Shown: one piece after another, positions 17,065-26,411 of the stretch
How the letters are laid out: each line of letters opens with the position of its first letter
Numbering within the stretch: the first letter of the stretch is position 1
Source: an uncultured Eisenbergiella sp.
GTDB taxonomy: Bacteria; Bacillota; Clostridia; Lachnospirales; Lachnospiraceae
DNA length: 39,728 bases
Assembly (NCBI GenBank): GCA_947627215.1
Contig: CANQVD010000036.1
Coordinates: 1-39,728, forward strand
Direction: 5' to 3'
The notes under the pieces: model-generated
Database searches by the model: none
What the model was told of the DNA's origin: nothing
Seen by the model: the letters and a program-made list of their open reading frames with translations, nothing else
Program-made: the position numbers and the translations under genes

Positions 17065-19083
17065 ATGAAATCAACCAGACTTCTCATCCACGCGGAACGG
17101 GCAAAAGCTCTCGTTTCTCAAATGACATTGGCGGAAAAATGTACGCAAATGAAATATGACGCACCGGCTATTCCACGCTTAAACGTACCGGAATATAACT
17201 GGTGGAATGAAGCCCTGCACGGCGTGGCCCGTTCGGGTGCGGCAACCGTTTTCCCGCAGGCCATCGGTATGGCGGCGAGCTTTGACACGGATCTTATGCA
17301 CAAAGTGGCGGCAGCTATTTCCGATGAAATGCGGGCCAAATACAACGAATACCGCAAATTTGGCGGAACACAGATTTATCAGGGCCTGACCGCCTGGTCC
17401 CCTAATATCAACATCTTCCGCGACCCCCGCTGGGGTCGGGGACACGAAACATACGGAGAAGATCCTTACCTGACAGGAACCATGGGTACCGCTTTTATTA
17501 CAGGCATGCAGGGCGATGATCCCTGCTATCACAAAACGGATGCCACCTTAAAACACTATGCAGTTCACAGCGGCCCGGAGGACCTCCGTCACAGTTTTGA
17601 CGCCAAAACCAACGACACTGATCTATATGAAACTTATCTGTGGGCTTTTCGCTACTGTATTGACCACGCTCATCCCGCCGCAGTTATGGGAGCATACAAC
17701 CGAATCAACGGCGAGCCTTCCTGCGCAAGCCCCCGCTTCCTGCAAGAAATTTTATATCAGGAATTTCAGTTTAGGGGCTATGTTCTGTCGGACTGCGGCG
17801 CCATCTGCGACATCAACCGCTCCCACCATGTGACAGCAAACGAAGCGGAAAGCGCTGCTCTAGCGGTCAACAACGGCTGTATCCTAAATTGCGGAGATGC
17901 TTATAAATGGCTGATGACATCTGTCGCGGCCGGCCTGATTTCCGAAAAAACCATCACCGCTGCCGTAGAGAAACTTTTTGAGACCCGATTCCGGCTTGGC
18001 ATGTTTGATGAAGACTGTCCTTATAATTCCATTTCCGATGATATCGTAGAATGTGATGCGCATCTGAAACTAAGCCGAAAAATGGCTCAGGAAAGCATTG
18101 TCCTTCTGAAAAATGATGGTATTCTGCCGCTTCGGTTAGATCTGAATCTAGCCGTAATCGGTCCCAATGCTGATGATCTCTCTGTGCTGCTCGGCAATTA
18201 CAATGGCACACCCACAAGACATACTACCATCCTGCAGGGTATCCTGAAGGCAGCAAAAGGAAAAGTCCGCTACTCCATAGGCTGCGACATACGCAATGCC
18301 CATCCGGGCCGTTGGGATGAACACCCTCTGCGGGAGGCTATCATCGCCGCCAGGAAAAGTGATGTCATTCTTTTATGCATGGGACTGAATCCGCACCTGG
18401 AAGGAGAACAGGCAGACGAATTCAACGGCGCATTAAGCGGTGACAAATCCACTCTGGATCTGCCGGTCTCACAGTCTGCACTGATCAACGAAATCCTGCA
18501 GGTTGGAAAACCGACCATATTTCTTAATATCAGTGGAAGTTGTATCAATTTAAGCCTCGCTGACCGGGAATGTAATGCCGTATTGCAGGTCTTCTATCCC
18601 GGCGCAGAAGGCGGGGATGCGGTAGCAGACATTCTGTTCGGCAAAGTATCCCCCAGCGGTAGATTGCCTGTCACTTTTTACAGATCCGATGACGATTTGC
18701 CAGATTTTACAGATTATTCCATGCAAAACCGCACCTATAAATATTTCCGGGGCACTCCTCTCTACTCTTTTGCACATGGGTTGTCCTATACATCATTTTC
18801 TTATGAGGATCTTCATTTTGACGGACAAAGCATAACAGGGATTTTAAGGAATACCGGTTCCATGAACGGCAGCCATGTGATTCCTGTCTTTCTGCAGGAC
18901 CCTGAGGATAATACGGTCAACTGCCGTCTGGCAGGCTATACACGCCTGGAAATACACGCGGGAGATGCAGTCCGCTTTCGCGTTCCGCTGTCTCCGGAAA
19001 TCGTCAGCCGGTTCAGCGCGCCACAGCGTCTGACAGCATTAATCGGCGGTTTGAACGGTATTTCCGTCGCTTTGTGCAGATAG
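17065..19083 (+). CDS. glycoside hydrolase family 3, beta-xylosidase / beta-glucosidase type
   Basis: 672-aa enzyme without signal peptide. Domains in order: (beta/alpha)8 barrel (1-~300) with RDPRWGRGHETYGEDPYL and the nucleophile Asp243 in GYVLSDCGAICD; an alpha/beta sandwich with VLLKNDGILPL and LEGEQADEFNG, the region that carries the acid/base; and a C-terminal FnIII-like domain (~590-672). The SDCGA nucleophile motif and the ELPxxQ-like LDLPVSQ pattern are closer to beta-xylosidases than to beta-N-acetylglucosaminidases. ATG 17065 follows TCAGGAGGATACCT; the longer frame begins inside the MFS gene. It removes terminal beta-linked xylose or glucose from imported oligosaccharides, in operon with the fucosidase. 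Confidence 0.9.
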   Translation: MKSTRLLIHAERAKALVSQMTLAEKCTQMKYDAPAIPRLNVPEYNWWNEALHGVARSGAATVFPQAIGMAASFDTDLMHKVAAAISDEMRAKYNEYRKFGGTQIYQGLTAWSPNINIFRDPRWGRGHETYGEDPYLTGTMGTAFITGMQGDDPCYHKTDATLKHYAVHSGPEDLRHSFDAKTNDTDLYETYLWAFRYCIDHAHPAAVMGAYNRINGEPSCASPRFLQEILYQEFQFRGYVLSDCGAICDINRSHHVTANEAESAALAVNNGCILNCGDAYKWLMTSVAAGLISEKTITAAVEKLFETRFRLGMFDEDCPYNSISDDIVECDAHLKLSRKMAQESIVLLKNDGILPLRLDLNLAVIGPNADDLSVLLGNYNGTPTRHTTILQGILKAAKGKVRYSIGCDIRNAHPGRWDEHPLREAIIAARKSDVILLCMGLNPHLEGEQADEFNGALSGDKSTLDLPVSQSALINEILQVGKPTIFLNISGSCINLSLADRECNAVLQVFYPGAEGGDAVADILFGKVSPSGRLPVTFYRSDDDLPDFTDYSMQNRTYKYFRGTPLYSFAHGLSYTSFSYEDLHFDGQSITGILRNTGSMNGSHVIPVFLQDPEDNTVNCRLAGYTRLEIHAGDAVRFRVPLSPEIVSRFSAPQRLTALIGGLNGISVALCR

Positions 19084-19137
19084 TTGCTTTTTACTGTTTT
19101 GATCACGAAATGTTATGAAGAATAAAAGGAGAGATTT

Positions 19138-21510
19138 ATGAGAACAAGAACTTGGACCATGGAATATGATACCCCTGCGGATGTGTGGGAGGAGGCCCTC
19201 CCTCTTGGCAATGGCCGTCTGGGAGCCATGGTATACGGACACACCGCCATAGAACGTATCCAACTCAACGAGGACAGTCTCTGGTATGGAGAATTTGTAA
19301 ATCGAAACAATCCGACCGTCAAGGAAATTCTCCCCCGAATTCAGGAAAAGATACTCTCCGGGCAAATGCAAGAGGCCGAAGATCTGATTGCTCAATATAT
19401 GGTTGGAGCACCAAATACCATGCGGCACTACGAGCCCCTGGGTGAACTGGATATCGCCCTGAACCAGCACACTCCATTTATACAGGGATGGATTCCAAAC
19501 AGTGAGGACTCTGCAGATTATCATTCCTGCCTGGATTTGATGACAGGTGTCTACACCCTGACCCACAGACAGAACGGCATCCATTACACCCGTCAGATGT
19601 TCATCAGTCATCCCGCACAGGTTCTGTGCATCCGCATCATGGCCGACAAACCAGGCACTCTGAACGCAGATATTCAAATGGATCGGTGTCAAATCTTCGA
19701 TGAGAAAATACCAGATCATCGCAGACCTGGCAAATTTCAGAGAGGCGGCGGCTGGGCTGGCATGCTGCTAGACGAAAATCATGCCGTTGATGACCATACC
19801 CTGCTGATCAAAGGACATGCCTCCACTTTGGAATTTGCCTCTGCCGCCCGGGTTGTTTCAGACGGAAAAATGCTTAATCCCTATAGTCAGCTTTTGGTCC
19901 GAAACGCTACTCAGGTCTGTATTTATCTGGCTGGTGCCACCTCAAACAGGGAAAAGGCACCTGACAAAGCTGTTATCGACCTGGTGGAAAAATCTCAAAG
20001 AATCGGATTTGATGCTCTGCTGCAGGAGCATACGGAAGATTTTTCTTCTCAGATGCGGCGCTGCAGACTGGACTTGGGCGACGCGCCGAGCCTCCCTCTT
20101 GACAAAAGACTCCGAGCCTATACGGAAGGAATCCCGGATCCCGACCTCAGCGCCCTTTACTTTACCTTTGGCAGATATCTTCTGCTTTCCGGCGGACGGG
20201 AGGGTTCCGCAGCCATGAATCTGCAAGGGATCTGGAATCAGATGTTCGTTCCTGCCTGGGACAGCAAATATACCATCAATATCAACACAGAAATGAACTA
20301 CTGGCCTGCCGAAGTGACCAACCTATCCGCATTGCACGAATCCCTGTTTGATCTGATCGCCCATATGGCGGAACACGGAAGAGAAACAGCCTCCGTCATG
20401 TATGGCTGCAGGGGAGCCGTATGTCACCATAATACAGATTATTACGGCGACTGTGCCCCTCAGGACTGTTACATGGCTTCTACTGCCTGGACGATGGGCG
20501 GAGCGTGGATGTGCCTGCATTTATGGGAACATTACCGATTCACGTGCGATACCGCCTTTCTGAAAAAATGGTATCCCGTCATGCGGGAATTCGCTTTGTT
20601 CTTTCTTGATTTCCTGATAGAAGATCACGGCGAACTGGTCACCTGCCCTTCCCTGTCCCCCGAAAACCGCTATCTCTGCCCGGACGGATTTGATACTCCC
20701 ATCTGTGCCGGTCCTGCCATGGATAATCAGATCCTGCGGGCGCTGTTTTCTGCCTGTATTGAAAGCGCAGACATTTTGAACCTTGACGATCCTCTATACA
20801 TGGAATTTAAAAAAGCCTCGCAGAAGTTACCTCAAAATCGGATCGGCTCCAAGGGGCAAATTCTGGAATGGAGAACTGAGGTGCCGGAGCTGACTCCTGG
20901 AATGGGACATATTTCTCATTTGTGGGGTGCTTATCCCGGAGATGAAATCAATTGGAAGGATACCCCAGACCTCTGGAATGCCGTAGGAGTATCCCTGCGT
21001 CTGCGGACAGACCATGGTGCCGGAAGAGGCGGCTGGCCGTTGGCCTGGTTCATCTGTCAGCAGGCCCGTCTGCAAAACGGTGAAATGACAGGCAGGAACG
21101 TCCATCAGATGCTTGCCCACTCCACCTCCCGCAATTTCTTCAATTCTGGAAAACCCTTTCAGATTGACGGCAATATGGGGACCGTTGCCGGAATGGCAGA
21201 AGCGCTTTTACAAAGTCACACCGGCATTCTTCAGTTGCTGCCTGCTCTGCCTCCGGAATGGAAGAAAAACGGCTGTGTAAACGGTCTGTGTGCCCGGGGC
21301 GGCTACACTGTAAACATAGAATGGAAGGACGGAAGTCTGACCGGAGCAGATTTGACTGCTTCCCGAGACGCGGTGGTAGAAATCGCGGGTGCGCCTATGG
21401 CAGTAACCGAAAACGGAAGAGCCATTTCCGTATCCATCACCCGCTACGGTTTCTCCTTCCCCGTTCAAAAAGATTATTATTATCACATGGTACCGGTCAC
21501 TGTCAGATAA
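19138..21510 (+). CDS. alpha-L-fucosidase, glycoside hydrolase family 95
   Basis: 790-aa inverting glycosidase with no signal peptide. The N-terminal beta domain (1-~270) carries WEEALPLGNGRLGAMVYG; the (alpha/alpha)6 barrel carries the GH95 catalytic set: Asn381 and Asn383 in NINTEMNYWPAE, Glu509 in SLSPEN, and Asp677 in FQIDGNMG. It ends with the small C-terminal beta domain. All residues matching those known from the Bifidobacterium AfcA fucosidase are kept, so activity on alpha-1,2-fucosides (or alpha-L-galactosides) is expected. It lies 54 nt after the GH3 gene with AAAGGAGAG before the ATG. No clear terminator follows; only a 5-bp ATCAT/ATGAT hairpin with a short T run is seen near 21514-21534. 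Confidence 0.94.
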   Translation: MRTRTWTMEYDTPADVWEEALPLGNGRLGAMVYGHTAIERIQLNEDSLWYGEFVNRNNPTVKEILPRIQEKILSGQMQEAEDLIAQYMVGAPNTMRHYEPLGELDIALNQHTPFIQGWIPNSEDSADYHSCLDLMTGVYTLTHRQNGIHYTRQMFISHPAQVLCIRIMADKPGTLNADIQMDRCQIFDEKIPDHRRPGKFQRGGGWAGMLLDENHAVDDHTLLIKGHASTLEFASAARVVSDGKMLNPYSQLLVRNATQVCIYLAGATSNREKAPDKAVIDLVEKSQRIGFDALLQEHTEDFSSQMRRCRLDLGDAPSLPLDKRLRAYTEGIPDPDLSALYFTFGRYLLLSGGREGSAAMNLQGIWNQMFVPAWDSKYTININTEMNYWPAEVTNLSALHESLFDLIAHMAEHGRETASVMYGCRGAVCHHNTDYYGDCAPQDCYMASTAWTMGGAWMCLHLWEHYRFTCDTAFLKKWYPVMREFALFFLDFLIEDHGELVTCPSLSPENRYLCPDGFDTPICAGPAMDNQILRALFSACIESADILNLDDPLYMEFKKASQKLPQNRIGSKGQILEWRTEVPELTPGMGHISHLWGAYPGDEINWKDTPDLWNAVGVSLRLRTDHGAGRGGWPLAWFICQQARLQNGEMTGRNVHQMLAHSTSRNFFNSGKPFQIDGNMGTVAGMAEALLQSHTGILQLLPALPPEWKKNGCVNGLCARGGYTVNIEWKDGSLTGADLTASRDAVVEIAGAPMAVTENGRAISVSITRYGFSFPVQKDYYYHMVPVTVR

Positions 21511-21685
21511 CATCATAAAGCGATGATTTTTCTCTGTATATCTCTGCAGAAGAAATCTGATCGCATAGGATTGCAGCCGCATCCAGTTCTCCCGCCCTGC
21601 CGCATAGACCACTGCTGTGATCCCCATGCCTAGGATTTGCGTTTGCCCCTTTTTGCCTGCCGCCTGCACCCCCAGCCCGAAGCTT

Positions 21686-23077
21686 TTATTCCTCCCGTGC
21701 CCGTTTCCCTTTTTTTGCCGCGATGGCCTCGATATCTTTCCGCTTCTCCTCCTCGCTCAGCTCCGCGAAGGGGATCAGGCAGTTGTGCAGACGTCTGCTT
21801 TTGTCCGTCTCCGGCGCGTATTTCCAGTTGTTCAGGTAATGGTACCGGCACCACCGGATATGCTCCAGCTCCGCCAGTTTTTCCTCCGACATGCCTTCCG
21901 CTATCAGCCGGTCCGTCACATACATATAATCCGCTGAGCTGACGTTGGAGCCGCGCGTAAACCCGTTCAGTTCCTCCCAGGGCATACCGCCGTACCGGTT
22001 CACGTAATCCTCATGCTGCCTGCGGGCCGCCTCCATGGATCTCTGGTTCAGGATCATATCCGCGGACGCCATCTCCTGCGCCATGCCGAAACAGATCACC
22101 CGTTCCTTCCCGAACAGGTCGGAGACGATATCCCCATTAGGAGCATAGACATACACCGGGTGCCGCAGCGGCGCGGCAGCCAGCAGCCTGCTCAGCGTGC
22201 GGATATTCTCTTCGGCTCCCTCTTCCTCGCAAAGGATGATCCTGTCATATTCCGCCATTGTCCCATATTCCAAAATCCCGCCGTCATGAAACACGAGCTC
22301 GTCCGGCCCCATCCTGTCCAGCTCCGTATGCTCTCCCCTGAATCCGCTGCCGTCTCCGAAGATGTGATATTCCATATGCTGAGCCGGATCGATCAGGTTG
22401 ACCTGCAGCCCGTAGAGCAGCAGATTGCTCCCGATATCTCCGAACCCGATGATCGCGATCCTTTCATCGCTTTTCACCGGGTGCTCCCTCCAGTACTGGC
22501 GCGCGCAGTTCTCCGCAATGCTGAACACCGTGACCCGCGGGTTCCCGATGCTCAGCCCGGAGACGCCGTTGAGCATGATGTATACCTCCGCACCCTTCAT
22601 CCTGGCGTAGTGCGCATGGAAAAAGGCGAGGTTTTTCTCATCCTCCGAAAACATCAGCAGGTACCTGGACGCACCGCCGATGAACTTATCCGCGCCGCGG
22701 ATGCGCTGCCGCGCAGACAGGCTCCCATACAGATAGCCGGCGTATTCGGAATCCCCGTATACTGCCGTGGAATCCGCCGTGCAGAGCTTCAGCCGGTTGA
22801 TGACATCCGCCGTACGGTTGAACACCTCGACCAGAATGCGCAGCATGGCAGCCAGCGCCAGGTATCTGGCGATCTGCAGCAGCCAGCCGATCTCCACCCC
22901 GCTCGCCGTAGATCCTGAATAAAGCTTCAGCGAATCATAAATGGCATCCAGCAGGGGATATCTGCGGTCCGCCTGTTCCAGATAGACCGGATAATAGCAG
23001 TATATTCCCAGGAAGAACGGCGCGATCATGTAGAAAACTCTTATAAATCCGCCGAACTTCTTCAAAAGCTTTTTCAT
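21686..23077 (-). CDS. channel-like two-helix membrane protein with RCK-like Rossmann domains and C-terminal RyR-like domain
   Basis: 463 aa. Visible order: helix 1 (~11-32), a loop YPLLDAIYDSLKLYSG (40-55) resembling a pore helix but lacking the K+ filter TVGYG, helix 2 (~64-86), a first nucleotide-binding-like region (~103-200), a second Rossmann fold with GFGDIGS (Gly211-Ser217, TrkA-N/RCK type), then a RyR-like domain (~402-451: E405, H406, R408, W409, W418, Y420, H431, P436, EEEK, D448). This looks like an ion-channel-type membrane effector gated by a nucleotide or another small ligand (inference). Its start lies 1 nt after the stop of the RHH gene (TGACATG), so translation is coupled. 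Function is not established for bacterial RyR domains. Confidence 0.75.
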   Translation of the reverse strand: MKKLLKKFGGFIRVFYMIAPFFLGIYCYYPVYLEQADRRYPLLDAIYDSLKLYSGSTASGVEIGWLLQIARYLALAAMLRILVEVFNRTADVINRLKLCTADSTAVYGDSEYAGYLYGSLSARQRIRGADKFIGGASRYLLMFSEDEKNLAFFHAHYARMKGAEVYIMLNGVSGLSIGNPRVTVFSIAENCARQYWREHPVKSDERIAIIGFGDIGSNLLLYGLQVNLIDPAQHMEYHIFGDGSGFRGEHTELDRMGPDELVFHDGGILEYGTMAEYDRIILCEEEGAEENIRTLSRLLAAAPLRHPVYVYAPNGDIVSDLFGKERVICFGMAQEMASADMILNQRSMEAARRQHEDYVNRYGGMPWEELNGFTRGSNVSSADYMYVTDRLIAEGMSEEKLAELEHIRWCRYHYLNNWKYAPETDKSRRLHNCLIPFAELSEEEKRKDIEAIAAKKGKRAREE

Positions 23078-23078
23078 G

Positions 23079-23258
23079 TCATTCCTTCCGCTCTTTCGCC
23101 GCTTCCTCGGCTTTCAGGGCCTCCAGTCCCCGGATGATCAGATCCCGGACCATGGTATTCCGGGTGTCCTTATAGTAAAGCCTCTGCTTTAACTGGTCCA
23201 TTTCCCTTTCCATTTCCGGTGTGATGGAAATGGTGAACCGTTTTAAATTCGTAGCCAT
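23079..23258 (-). CDS. ribbon-helix-helix (CopG/Arc-type) repressor
   Basis: 59-aa DNA-binding protein: the strand KRFTISITPEM is followed by helices EREMDQLKQRLYY and TRNTMVRDLIIRGLEAL, the classic RHH layout, and a charged tail. The ATG at 23258 is preferred to the one at 23279 because AAGGAG lies about 8 nt upstream. It is first in a two-gene unit with the RyR-domain membrane protein, 1 nt apart. The promoter in front is consensus and is overlapped by three CAGTGAA repeats, so it most likely represses its own operon, in the manner of antitoxin-type RHH proteins. Confidence 0.8.
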   Translation of the reverse strand: MATNLKRFTISITPEMEREMDQLKQRLYYKDTRNTMVRDLIIRGLEALKAEEAAKERKE

Positions 23259-23286
23259 TTTTGTGTCTCCTTTCCTCATCTTGGTG

Positions 23287-23334
23287 GTTCACTGAATCAA
23301 TACAAATTATAGTAATTCACTGGTTCACTGTCAA
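23287..23334 (-). promoter_or_regulatory. consensus promoter with CAGTGAA operator repeats for the RHH-RyR operon
   Basis: On the minus strand TTGACA (23329-23334), 17-nt spacer, TATAAT (23306-23311): both hexamers perfect. Three CAGTGAA copies lie here: 23324-23330 and 23316-23322 (8-nt period, between -35 and -10), and 23288-23294 (just past the expected transcription start). Short direct repeats at one-turn-or-less spacing are the usual target of RHH dimers. Confidence 0.8.
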
Positions 23335-23381
23335 GAAATTTTTTTACAGTCTGCGGACAGCCCGCCCGCATCCGGCTCTCT

Positions 23382-23864
23382 TTACGCTCTCTCGCTCTGC
23401 CCCGGGATGTTCCTGTTCGGCGACAGCTTTTTCTGCATACGGACGCAGCGAAACGTTTCTCCGTCAATGTACGGTTCGCCGGACTCCCTGTAGCCCAATC
23501 GCCTGTAGAAGTCCACCTTGTTATCACGGCTGTCGAGAACGGTTTTTTCAAAGCCCAGCTCCGCCGCCCACTTCTCACATTCCGCCACCACGGCCGATCC
23601 GATCCCCTGATGCCGGTACTCCGGCAAAACAACGATCCTTCCGATCATCATGCCTTCCTGCCCCAGCTCATACATTCTCGCCGTGGCGACCGGGAAGTCC
23701 GAATCCAACGCGACAATGTACTTTGTCTGCGGCGTATCGTGCCCGTCGAACTCCTGCCGGAGCGTGATGTGGTGCTTTTTCGCCATGGCCTGTATCCGTA
23801 CATAATAGGCCCCGGCCTGCTGCCAGGTCTCGGTCGCTCTGATAATCTGTATCGTATCAATCAT
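23382..23864 (-). CDS. GNAT-family N-acetyltransferase
   Basis: 160-aa acetyl-CoA-dependent acetyltransferase. The acetyl-CoA motif A is plain (GRIVVLPEYRHQGIGSAVV), followed by the CEKWAAELGF helix and the LDSRDNKVDFYRRLGYRESG segment of motif B. The ATG at 23864 is chosen over 23909 because AAGGAG lies 8 nt upstream. It is a stand-alone gene; the RHH promoter starts just beyond its stop codon. The substrate (small amine or protein N-terminus) cannot be told. Confidence 0.88.
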   Translation of the reverse strand: MIDTIQIIRATETWQQAGAYYVRIQAMAKKHHITLRQEFDGHDTPQTKYIVALDSDFPVATARMYELGQEGMMIGRIVVLPEYRHQGIGSAVVAECEKWAAELGFEKTVLDSRDNKVDFYRRLGYRESGEPYIDGETFRCVRMQKKLSPNRNIPGQSERA

Positions 23865-23954
23865 TGGCGTTTCTCCTTTTTCAGTCTCTGGGAAAGCAGA
23901 AATCCCCAATTTTGTTCCTCAGCGCCGTTTTTCGCGCTGCTCTGCCAAACACAA

Positions 23955-23990
23955 GGGCCGGGAACCCGTATAAATACCGGATCCCGGCCC
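23955..23990 (-). terminator. GC-rich hairpin after the HIT gene
   Basis: A 9-bp perfect outer stem (GGGCCGGGA / TCCCGGCCC) with an inner GTAT/ATAC stem, followed on the minus strand by TTGTGTTT. Placed between the HIT gene stop (24043) and the GNAT start, it probably ends the HIT transcript. Confidence 0.6.
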
Positions 23991-24042
23991 CGAAAATCCG
24001 CGTTCTGAGCTCTGCTGTCCCAGGGGAACGCCGCCCGGCCGC

Positions 24043-24465
24043 TTACTCCAGACAGTCTCTGATCTTCCCGATCATCTCCGCATACTCCGCTTCGCTCAGA
24101 TACTTCTGCTCCGGATTCATCGCGAACACGCCGCCCCACTCGAACCCGTCCCGATACTTGGGCACCAGATGGACGTGCAGATGGCAGCCCGTGTCCCCGT
24201 ATGCGCCGTAATTGACCTTATCCGGCGAAAAAGCCCTGTGGATCGCCTTCGCCGCCCGGTTCACATCCGCGAAAAAACGGTTTCTCTCGTCATCGGAAAT
24301 ATCCACGATCTCGCTGACATGATCCCGATACGCCACAATACACCTTCCCGGATGGCTCTGCTCCTTAAACAGAATCAACTGACTCACATCCAGATCACAG
24401 ATTTTGATTCCGAACTTGTCCAGCAGTTCTCCGCCCTGACAGTATCCGCACTGATTGTCCTTCAC
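24043..24465 (-). CDS. HIT-family nucleotide hydrolase/transferase
   Basis: 140-aa protein with the histidine-triad motif CHLHVHL (His95, His97, His99), in which the middle or last His makes a nucleotidyl intermediate. An N-terminal CGYC pair may bind zinc together with later residues. It should hydrolyse or transfer nucleoside monophosphates from dinucleotides or phosphoramidates. The start is GTG, 9 nt after GGAGG. It follows atpC by 65 nt in the same direction and may be partly co-transcribed, but a possible promoter overlaps the atpC stop. Confidence 0.9.
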   Translation of the reverse strand: MKDNQCGYCQGGELLDKFGIKICDLDVSQLILFKEQSHPGRCIVAYRDHVSEIVDISDDERNRFFADVNRAAKAIHRAFSPDKVNYGAYGDTGCHLHVHLVPKYRDGFEWGGVFAMNPEQKYLSEAEYAEMIGKIRDCLE

Positions 24466-24505
24466 AACGAAATACCTCCTTCGCCTGATCGAATTTGTTA
24501 ATTAC

Positions 24506-24534
24506 AGTATGCGCCCCGGCGCGCGTCCTGTCAA
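24506..24534 (-). promoter_or_regulatory. possible promoter of the HIT gene
   Basis: On the minus strand a perfect TTGACA (24529-24534) overlaps the atpC stop; 17 nt on is CATACT (24506-24511), 4 of 6 consensus. The GC-rich spacer (GCGCGCCGGGGCGC) can also fold as a short hairpin and might instead be part of the atp operon end. Confidence 0.35.
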
Positions 24535-24851
24535 ATGGCTTTTGCGCGCGGCGCCGGCACCGGCTTTCCGTCGGATACGCAAAAAGTCTCCACCACCGCC
24601 GTCACCACATCCCGCTCCACGGTGGCAAAGCCCCTGCCGTTTTGGCCCGCAAACACGGCTTTTCCCGACAAAAACGCACGGATTTCCCCCACATCCAGGG
24701 AAAACAGCGCTTTTGTATGTCCCTTCCGGATCCCGTAACTGCCGCCGCCCTTTCCCTTCCTGCCGTCGTGGACCGTCAGGCGGACGGAATCGCAGGAAAC
24801 GGGCGAAAGCGCGCCCTTCGGCGTAACGATCTGCAATCTGAGTCCATCCAT
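24531..24851 (-). CDS. atpC: F-type ATP synthase epsilon subunit, lacking the C-terminal helical domain
   Basis: 106 aa; usual epsilon is ~130-140. Only the N-terminal beta-sandwich is present (LRLQIVTPKGALSPVSCDSVRLTV ... GHTKALFSLDVGEIRA). The two C-terminal helices, which block rotation in many bacteria, are missing. The ATG at 24851 has AGAGGAGG six nt upstream; the longer frame to 24953 only adds a low-complexity basic N-terminus. It is the last gene of the atp operon, 98 nt behind beta. It links gamma to the c-ring; without the helical domain the usual epsilon inhibition should be absent (inference). Confidence 0.85.
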   Translation of the reverse strand: MDGLRLQIVTPKGALSPVSCDSVRLTVHDGRKGKGGGSYGIRKGHTKALFSLDVGEIRAFLSGKAVFAGQNGRGFATVERDVVTAVVETFCVSDGKPVPAPRAKAI

Positions 24852-24949
24852 GAAAAGCCTCCTCTCTCCGTCTCCTGCGCGCCGGCGCCGCGGTCCTGTT
24901 TCCGGTTCCGCCGCGCCGCAGGCCTGCGGCAAAATCTTTTCCCCATCCC

Positions 24950-26365
<1,416 letters not shown>

Positions 26366-26411
26366 TCAGTCCCGTCGGGCCATGCGGCCCGCCGTTTTTC
26401 CGCCCCGCCGC

